Position numbers and translations under genes: made by a program. This document shows, in pieces, positions 33,243-40,111 of a DNA stretch of 58,465 bases (the stretch's first letter is position 1; every line of letters begins with the position of its first letter). Under the pieces are notes generated by a model. That model saw only the letters and a list, made by a program, of their open reading frames with translations. It did not search any database and was not told the DNA's origin. The stretch is taken from positions 805,394 to 863,858 of the forward strand of contig JAMPDE010000001.1 in assembly GCA_023665825.1 (NCBI GenBank), written 5' to 3'. The stretch is from Alistipes senegalensis (lineage in GTDB: Bacteria > Bacteroidota > Bacteroidia > Bacteroidales > Rikenellaceae).

Positions 33243-35081
33243 ATGAAAAAGATATTATGGTTCGCAGTCACCTTCGCCGCGACGTTGTGCGGTGGCTGCA
33301 CGAGCGACGACGAGGTACGCGTAATGCCCGAATTCAGCTATTCGGACCACACGGTGACGCTCGGCCGCGCCGAAGGTTCCTCCTTTACCGCGCTCATCGC
33401 CACGACCGAACCCGTCGTAGCGGCCGAATACGACTGCGAATGGCTCACGGTCGACGTAAACACCCGTCGGGCCGTCTTCACGACCACCCAAGTCAACGAA
33501 ACATCCGAAACGCGCACGACGCAGGTAACGTTGCGTGCCGGCGAGTTCGTCGAGCAGGTCACCGTCAACCAGTCGGCTGTCGAAGAGACGGGCGGGCTGA
33601 AAATAGGCGACCCCACCGACGACGGATTGGGCATGATTTTCTGGGTCGACCCGACAAACAAAACCATCGGCAAGGCCGTTTCGCTGGCACGACTGGAAGG
33701 CAAGCCTTTCGAGCTGACGATGAAGTTCCACAATGCCGAATCGCGCGTCGACGGATTGGCGAACACGGAACTTTACACCGAACACACCACCGAAGAGGCC
33801 GCAGGCTACTGCAAGGCTATGGGCGAAGGATGGTACCTGCCCGCATTGGAGGAGCTGAACGAGCTGTTCGACGCATACAACGGTATCGCACACGATGACC
33901 CATCGTTCGTTGCAGCAACCATCGAAACGCTGACCGACCCCGAAAAGATGGCCCGTGCGGCTTTCGACAAGATGCTGACCGACTTGGGCGGTACGATCAT
34001 CGACGCCACGACTTCGGGCAACGGCCAAAGCTACTGGTCGTCGACCGAATACGACGAACAGAACTCCTACGGTGTTCGCGTCGGCAAATGGGTTACGGAC
34101 AAATGGAAGAAATCGGGTGCGGCTCGCTTCGTACGTTGCGTGCGCCGCGTGGGCAACTACCTGCCGCCCGAAGAACCCGCCACGCTGTCGCTTTCCACGC
34201 AAAGCCTCGCACTGGAAGCTCCCGTCGGCAGTGCGGCATCGGTCGTAGCGACCACCAACAAGGAGGTTTCGACGCTTGCAGTGACGATCGCCGACCCGTC
34301 GTGGCTCGTATACGAAATCGCGGACGCGACCATCACGTTCCGCGCACTTTCGGACAACGAGACTGGCGACGTACGTTCGACGACAGCCACCGTGACGGCC
34401 GGCAGCGGTGAAAACACCGCATCGGTTACCCTGACCGTTTCGCAAGCCAAGCTCATCACTGTCGAGCCTTGGAAAGTAGGCGACATCGTACCCGATGCGG
34501 ACGGTCTGAAAGGCGGTATCGTTTTCTGGGTCGACCCGGCCGACGGCGCACGTGCGAAAATCGTGTCGCTCCAACGCACTTCGGTTGTCTGGACAACGGC
34601 TTCGCCGGCTCCGGTTTACGGTTTGACCGACCCCGACGGTGCGGTCAACATGCAGAAAATCATCGACAACGGCACGGTGGACGATGTCCCCGCCGTCGGA
34701 TGGTGCCGCGCATTGGGCGAAGGTTGGTACTGGCCGTCGAGACAGGAAATCATCCTGCTCTACGACTTCTACAACGGAGGCCATGGCGGCGAATTTACCG
34801 CAAATACGCCCGACCTGCTCACTGATGCGGAAAAAGCACAACGTGATAAAATCGAGAAACTATTTCTCGACGCAGGCGGCGACCCACTCAATGGCACAGC
34901 CGACGCCTACGGTTCAGCAGCTACCGGCAACGGCGACAGCTACTGGGCATCCACCGAAACCTCTGCCGGAGACAAAGCATTTTATATCCGCTTCGGTAAA
35001 TACGGCGACCTGAACATTTCGAAAACGAGCACCTCGCCCCGATTCGTCCGCGCCATGCGCGTCGTCGAGAAAACGAATTGA
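33243..35081 (+). CDS. lipoprotein with two BACON-DUF1566 (Lcl-like) modules, putative surface glycan-binding protein
   Basis: A 612-residue lipoprotein (lipobox C-G-G-C, Cys19). Two copies of the same module are visible: a BACON-type beta-sandwich (~28-112, ending Q-V-T-V-N-Q-S; and ~305-400, ending T-L-T-V-S-Q-A), each followed by a DUF1566/Lcl-like domain. The first DUF1566 unit starts I-G-D-P-T-D-D-G-L-G-M-I-F-W-V-D (~118) and the second V-G-D-I-V-P-D-A-D-G-L-K-G-G-I-V-F-W-V-D (~411). Both contain G-E-G-W-Y-[LW]-P and end S-x-R-F-V-R-[CA]. The location after susD suggests a SusE/F-like surface glycan-binding role; the ligand is unknown. The internal duplication is clear at the sequence level. 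Confidence 0.8.
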   Translation: MKKILWFAVTFAATLCGGCTSDDEVRVMPEFSYSDHTVTLGRAEGSSFTALIATTEPVVAAEYDCEWLTVDVNTRRAVFTTTQVNETSETRTTQVTLRAGEFVEQVTVNQSAVEETGGLKIGDPTDDGLGMIFWVDPTNKTIGKAVSLARLEGKPFELTMKFHNAESRVDGLANTELYTEHTTEEAAGYCKAMGEGWYLPALEELNELFDAYNGIAHDDPSFVAATIETLTDPEKMARAAFDKMLTDLGGTIIDATTSGNGQSYWSSTEYDEQNSYGVRVGKWVTDKWKKSGAARFVRCVRRVGNYLPPEEPATLSLSTQSLALEAPVGSAASVVATTNKEVSTLAVTIADPSWLVYEIADATITFRALSDNETGDVRSTTATVTAGSGENTASVTLTVSQAKLITVEPWKVGDIVPDADGLKGGIVFWVDPADGARAKIVSLQRTSVVWTTASPAPVYGLTDPDGAVNMQKIIDNGTVDDVPAVGWCRALGEGWYWPSRQEIILLYDFYNGGHGGEFTANTPDLLTDAEKAQRDKIEKLFLDAGGDPLNGTADAYGSAATGNGDSYWASTETSAGDKAFYIRFGKYGDLNISKTSTSPRFVRAMRVVEKTN

Positions 35082-35134
35082 CACGATACCGTCCGCGCGG
35101 CCGAACCGTGCGGACGGTTGACAGACCTAACACC

Positions 35135-35896
35135 ATGAAACGAATCATCCTCATCCTGACGCTTCTCGCCGCTGCGGGCCTTACGGCCTGCGGCAGGCAG
35201 GAGGCGCCGACCTGCGATCTCTTTCTCCTCATCGGCCAGTCGAACATGGCCGGACGCGGGGCGATGCTCGCAGCCGACAGCGTGTGGCATCCCGACGGGG
35301 TGTGGCTGCTCGACAGCTTGGGCAACCCCGTGCAAGCCATGCAACCCCTCAACCGCTACTCGACCATCCGAAAAGACCTCGCCTTGCAGGGCGTGTGTCC
35401 GGGTGTCGGATTCGCCGAACGGCTCTGCGCAATTACCGGACGTCCGATACTCCTCGTGGTCAACGCACGAGGCGGTTCGGCTCTCCGCGAATGGACACCG
35501 GGATCGACGTACTACAACGAAGCGGTGCGACGTACGCGGCAAGCCATGCGATACGGCACCCTGCGCGCTATTCTCTGGCATCAGGGCGAAAGCGACAGCG
35601 GGAAGCCCGACAACTATCTCGAACAACTCGCCGAAACGGCCGCAGCGCTGCGCAACGACCTGAAATGCGGAGACGTGCCGTTCATAGCGGGCGAAATCGC
35701 ACGCTGGCACCAAAATGCCCACCGGTTCAATCCGGTAATCGGCCGCATTGCAACGGTGATTCCCAACAGCGATTTCGTATCGAGCGAAGGATGTTCGCCC
35801 TTGCGCGATTCGCTGGATCCGCATTTCAGCCGCGACGGGCAGCTACTGCTCGGACGACGCTATGCCGACAAAACAATCGAAATGTGTTATGAATAA
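35135..35896 (+). CDS. SGNH/SASA-domain carbohydrate acetylesterase lipoprotein (CE6-like)
   Basis: A 253-residue lipoprotein (lipobox L-T-A-C, Cys19). Block I is L-I-G-Q-S-N-M-A-G-R-G (Ser36, nucleophile), block III is L-W-H-Q-G-E-S-D, and the C-terminal catalytic dyad is L-D-P-H-F-S-R-D-G. This arrangement fits the DUF303/SASA family, including acetylxylan esterases of CE6. The second esterase in the locus, it supports an O-acetylated substrate. Its stop overlaps the next gene's start by 8 nt. I start it at 35135, the first Met with a signal peptide. Confidence 0.83.
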   Translation: MKRIILILTLLAAAGLTACGRQEAPTCDLFLLIGQSNMAGRGAMLAADSVWHPDGVWLLDSLGNPVQAMQPLNRYSTIRKDLALQGVCPGVGFAERLCAITGRPILLVVNARGGSALREWTPGSTYYNEAVRRTRQAMRYGTLRAILWHQGESDSGKPDNYLEQLAETAAALRNDLKCGDVPFIAGEIARWHQNAHRFNPVIGRIATVIPNSDFVSSEGCSPLRDSLDPHFSRDGQLLLGRRYADKTIEMCYE

Positions 35897-38540
35897 ACGA
35901 TACCTTCTTACGCTTCTTGCAGCGCTGTCGACGTGGTGGAACGCAGCAGCCGCCCGTATCGACTACACGATCGACGACGGTTGGGAGTTCCGCTGCGACG
36001 ACCTGCGTTCCGCCGAAGAGGGATGGACGACGGTATCCGTGCCCCATACGTGGAACGCCGCCGACTGCGACGACGACACTCCCGGCTACCGTCGCGGGCC
36101 GGCATGGTACCGCCGGACGCTGCGCATCGACCCTTCGCTCGCCGGACGACGCATCCATCTGCTCTTCGAAGCAGTCGATTCGCACGCCGAAGTCTACGTG
36201 AACGGTCGGCAGGCCGGTTCGCATGCCGGCGGATACACGGCATTCGCATTCGACGTGACGGAACTGCTCCACGCCGGCAACAATCTGCTGGAAGTACGTG
36301 CCGACAATACGCACAACCCCGATATTCCGCCCCTTTCGGCCGACTACACCTTCTTCGGAGGCATCTATCGCGACGTCCACCTGATCGCTACCGACCCGCT
36401 GCACATCACGGCGACCCACTACGCCTCGTCGGGCGTCTTTCTTTCGACGGAACGGCTCGACGCACACGAAGCGGAGGTTTCCGTGCTCACCCTGCTGTCG
36501 AATGCCGGAACCGAACCGGTTCGCACGACGGTCGTGCAGCGTGTTTTCGACCCGGCAGGCCGCTGCGTCGCCGAGACGACGACCCGCGTGAAGCTGCCCG
36601 CCGGAGCTGACGGAACGCCCGTACGCCAATCGCTGCGCATTCCCGATCCGCACCTTTGGTCGCCCGACGAACCGCAGCTTTATCGCGTCGAAAGTACCGT
36701 AGCCGATGCTCGGGGTATCGTCACCGACCGAGTGACCAATCCGCTGGGACTGCGCACCTGTGCGTTCGACCCCGATCGGGGATTTTCGCTCAACGGCCAG
36801 CCGCTCAAACTGGTCGGCACGAACCGGCATCAGGACTACGCAGGACTGGGTTATGCACTCGGCGACGAACGCCATGTGCGCGACGTGGAACAAATCAAAC
36901 GCATGGGCGGCAACTTCCTGCGCATCGCCCACTATCCGCAAGACCCCGCCGTGCTCGCAGCCTGCGACCGTCTGGGGCTGCTGGTCTCGGTCGAAATCCC
37001 GATCGTCAACGCCGTGACGCCCAGCGATGAATTCGCCGACTGCTGCGAACGGATGATGACCGAAATGGTCCTCCAAAACTACAATTCGCCCTCGATCTGC
37101 ATCTGGACCTACATGAACGAGGTGATGCTGCGTCCGCCCGTCTTCGCCGACGAAGCGGACAAAGCCGGATATCTGCGCTGGGTGCGCGACATCGCGCAAC
37201 GCTGCGACGACACAGCCCGACGGCTCGATCCCGCACGCGCGACCATGCTGCCCTGTCACGGAAATCTGACCCTTTATGACGAAGCCGGGCTGTTGAAAAT
37301 TCCCGACATCATCGGCGTCAATCTCTATCAGGGATGGTACGGCGGCCGCTTCACCGACTTCGAGAAACAGCTCGACCGGATGCACGCCGCCTATCCCGAC
37401 AAAGCGCTGTTCGTCACCGAATACGGCGCCGACTGCGACATCCGCATTCGTTCGGCTCGCCCCGAGCGGTTCGATTTTTCGGTCGATTATGCCATGCTCT
37501 ATCACGAACACTACCTGCCGCAGATGCTCGCACGACCCTTCATCAGCGGCTCGGCGGCATGGAACCTCAACGACTTCTACGCCGAACCGCGCGGCGATGC
37601 CGTACCCCACGTCAACTGCAAGGGGCTCTGCACGCTCGACCGGACGCCGAAAGATACCTATTTCTACTATCAAGCCATGTTGCGCCGCGACCCGATCATC
37701 CACATTTGCGGCGGCGACCGTCGGTTCCGCTCCGGTGTGGAGACGGCGGCAGGTGTCGCTACGGAGTGGATGCGCATCTATACCAATGCGCCGCAGGTCG
37801 AGGTATCGCTGGACGGCCGCAGTCTCGGCCGGTTCGAGGCGACGGACTGCATCGCCGAAGTCGAAATCCCCTTCCATGCGGGAGAAAACCGCATCGAAGC
37901 CGCGATTCGTACCGACGACGGACGCACGGCGCGCCACCTCTGCACGACGGAATACCGGCTCGTACCCCGCCGCTTCGACACCGGCACGCAATTCTCCGAG
38001 ATGAACGTGCTGCTGGGTTCGACCCGCTCGTTCGACGACCCGCAGCAAGAGACAGCGTGGATTCCCGAACGGCCTTACGAAACCGGCAGCTGGGGCTACG
38101 TAGGCGGGGTGTCGTGGCGTCCCAAGACCAATCGCGGCACACAACCCGCATCGAATCTGGCCATCGACCGTACGCGGCTCGACCCGATGTTCCAGACCCA
38201 GCGTCGCGGCATCGAGGCTTTCCGCGCCGATTTGCCCGACGGCGTGTACGAAGTGACGCTCTATTTCGCCGAACTGGCAGGTGAAACCGCCGCAGCTTCG
38301 GCCTATCAATTAGGCCTTACGACGGAAAGCGAAGCAGCTTCCGAACGAACATTCGACCTCTCGATCAACGGGCGATGCGTCGCCCGCGCCCTGAATGTCG
38401 CAGCCGAAGTGGGGCGACGCGCTCCGATGACCCGACGCTATCGGGTCACCCTGACCAACGGCGAAGGGCTCTGCGTGGGCTTCACCCCCGTACGGTCGGA
38501 AACGATGCTTTCGGCCATACGCATCCTGCATCTGTATTAA
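35889..38540 (+). CDS. GH2 family beta-glycosidase with C-terminal malectin-like domain
   Basis: An 883-residue secreted enzyme. After the signal peptide come the GH2 sugar-binding jelly roll (~25-190, W-x-V-P-H-T-W-N and G-R-R-I-H-L-L-F-E), the Ig-like domain, and the TIM barrel with N-R-H-Q-D-Y at its start. M-N-E (Glu411) is the predicted acid/base and V-T-E-Y-G-A (Glu511) the nucleophile. A DUF4982-like sandwich follows. From ~725 to the end a malectin-type fold is suggested by Y-E-V-T-L-Y-F-A-E-L and F-D-L-S-I-N-G. Beta-galactosidase and beta-glucuronidase are both possible; the uronate context makes either plausible. The start at 35889 overlaps the esterase stop, indicating coupling. 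Confidence 0.88.
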   Translation: MNKRYLLTLLAALSTWWNAAAARIDYTIDDGWEFRCDDLRSAEEGWTTVSVPHTWNAADCDDDTPGYRRGPAWYRRTLRIDPSLAGRRIHLLFEAVDSHAEVYVNGRQAGSHAGGYTAFAFDVTELLHAGNNLLEVRADNTHNPDIPPLSADYTFFGGIYRDVHLIATDPLHITATHYASSGVFLSTERLDAHEAEVSVLTLLSNAGTEPVRTTVVQRVFDPAGRCVAETTTRVKLPAGADGTPVRQSLRIPDPHLWSPDEPQLYRVESTVADARGIVTDRVTNPLGLRTCAFDPDRGFSLNGQPLKLVGTNRHQDYAGLGYALGDERHVRDVEQIKRMGGNFLRIAHYPQDPAVLAACDRLGLLVSVEIPIVNAVTPSDEFADCCERMMTEMVLQNYNSPSICIWTYMNEVMLRPPVFADEADKAGYLRWVRDIAQRCDDTARRLDPARATMLPCHGNLTLYDEAGLLKIPDIIGVNLYQGWYGGRFTDFEKQLDRMHAAYPDKALFVTEYGADCDIRIRSARPERFDFSVDYAMLYHEHYLPQMLARPFISGSAAWNLNDFYAEPRGDAVPHVNCKGLCTLDRTPKDTYFYYQAMLRRDPIIHICGGDRRFRSGVETAAGVATEWMRIYTNAPQVEVSLDGRSLGRFEATDCIAEVEIPFHAGENRIEAAIRTDDGRTARHLCTTEYRLVPRRFDTGTQFSEMNVLLGSTRSFDDPQQETAWIPERPYETGSWGYVGGVSWRPKTNRGTQPASNLAIDRTRLDPMFQTQRRGIEAFRADLPDGVYEVTLYFAELAGETAAASAYQLGLTTESEAASERTFDLSINGRCVARALNVAAEVGRRAPMTRRYRVTLTNGEGLCVGFTPVRSETMLSAIRILHLY

Positions 38541-38560
38541 TCGAATCAACCTGAAACGCT

Positions 38561-40111
38561 ATGAAAAATCCCATTTTACCCATCTGCCTGCTCGTCGTGC
38601 TCGCAAGCACGGCCTGCACCGACGAATCGGACAAGGATCCCAACTTCATGCCTCCCTCGATTCTCACCGAAAAGGAAGAAGCCACCTATCCCGACGACCT
38701 GCCGACACCCGGCGAGATGATTCCCTACGAAGAATCGCTCATCGACCGTCCCTACCGCCCGATCAAGGTCAAATACGCTTCGGGCTATCCCCCCGTTTCG
38801 AGCTGGAAAGAGGCCAACACCCGTCTGCTGGCCTACATGTACGGCTACGAACGTCGCATTTCGACCTACGAAGAATACAGCGCCGTGACCGACGAATACG
38901 GTGCCTACAAAGCAGGCGGTACCCAGCAAGCCACAGGCCGCTTCCATGTCAAAAAAATCGGCGACCGTTGGTGGATCATCGACCCGAACGGTTATCCTTA
39001 CTACATGCGCGGCGTCGCCTCGTTCCGCAAGGGTTCTTCCGACCGCAACAAAAAGGCATGGAACGAACGTTTCGGCAGCGACGACAACTGGGTCGCCGTC
39101 TCCCGCAACGAACTGGCCCGCATGGGTGTCCACTCGACCGGTGCATTTGGTACGAACGGCGCCTATGCGATACAACAGACCTACAACGCAGCTAACGCCA
39201 ATGCACCGTTCCCGCTGGCTCCGTCGTTCGGCTTCCTCTCGCAGTTCCGTTCGCAGAAAAAACACGCCTATGCCGACGGCAATTCGGCCAACGCAGTCGG
39301 ACTGGTGCTCCACGACGACTGGGGCGCATTCTGCGAAGAGTACATGCGTTCGAGTGCTTTCGCACCCTATGTCGGCGACAAAAACACGTTCGGTTTCTTT
39401 TCGGACAACGAACTCGACTTCTCGTCGCTGAACAGCCGCATTCTCGACCGCTTCCTCGCCATCAAGGACCAGACGGACGTGGCCTATCTGGCCGCCCGAG
39501 CCTTCATGAATGAAAAAGGCGCCTCGAAAGTGACCGACGCCCTCAACAACGAGTTCGCCGGCATGCTGGCCGACAAGTACTACAAGGGCGTACGCGAAGC
39601 ACTCGACAAGGTAGACCCGCAGCTGCTCTATCTCGGCTCGCGTCTGCACGGCACCCCGAAGTACCTCGAAGGAGTGATGCGCGCAGCCGGAAAATACTGC
39701 GATATCGTGTCGATCAACTACTATTCGCGCTGGTCGCCCGAAGGCAGGACCTACATCCCCCAATGGGCCGAATGGGCCGGAAAGCCCTTCGTGGTCACCG
39801 AATTCTACACCAAAGGCATCGAAGATTCCGACCTGAACAATGGTTCCGGCGCGGGCTTCTGCGTGCCGACCCAGAAAGAACGCGCCTACGCCTATCAACA
39901 CTTCACGCTGGGGCTGCTCGAAGCCAAAAACTGCGTCGGCTGGTACTGGTTCAAATACCAAGACGACGACGGATCGGACAACAGCGGCAAACCCGCCAAC
40001 AAGGGCATCTACGACAATTATTACCAACCTTTCCCCTATCTGTCGCAGATGATGCGCGAAATCAACTACAACGTCTACGACATCATCGAATACTTCGACG
40101 ACCAAAAATGA
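38561..40111 (+). CDS. agarase-like clan GH-A glycosidase lipoprotein
   Basis: A 516-residue lipoprotein (lipobox A-S-T-A-C, Cys19) with an acidic export-type N terminus. From ~125 on it resembles the agarase-like TIM barrel: F-H-V-K-K-I-G-D-R-W-W-I-I-D-P-N-G-Y-P-Y-Y-M-R-G, then F-F-S-D-N-E-L (Glu284, predicted acid/base) and F-V-V-T-E-F-Y (Glu414, predicted nucleophile). Such proteins are often labelled beta-agarase, but in gut PULs they cut other beta-linked galactans or galactosides. Being a lipoprotein, it may be the surface endo-enzyme that starts depolymerisation. Its TGA overlaps the next ATG. Confidence 0.75.
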   Translation: MKNPILPICLLVVLASTACTDESDKDPNFMPPSILTEKEEATYPDDLPTPGEMIPYEESLIDRPYRPIKVKYASGYPPVSSWKEANTRLLAYMYGYERRISTYEEYSAVTDEYGAYKAGGTQQATGRFHVKKIGDRWWIIDPNGYPYYMRGVASFRKGSSDRNKKAWNERFGSDDNWVAVSRNELARMGVHSTGAFGTNGAYAIQQTYNAANANAPFPLAPSFGFLSQFRSQKKHAYADGNSANAVGLVLHDDWGAFCEEYMRSSAFAPYVGDKNTFGFFSDNELDFSSLNSRILDRFLAIKDQTDVAYLAARAFMNEKGASKVTDALNNEFAGMLADKYYKGVREALDKVDPQLLYLGSRLHGTPKYLEGVMRAAGKYCDIVSINYYSRWSPEGRTYIPQWAEWAGKPFVVTEFYTKGIEDSDLNNGSGAGFCVPTQKERAYAYQHFTLGLLEAKNCVGWYWFKYQDDDGSDNSGKPANKGIYDNYYQPFPYLSQMMREINYNVYDIIEYFDDQK

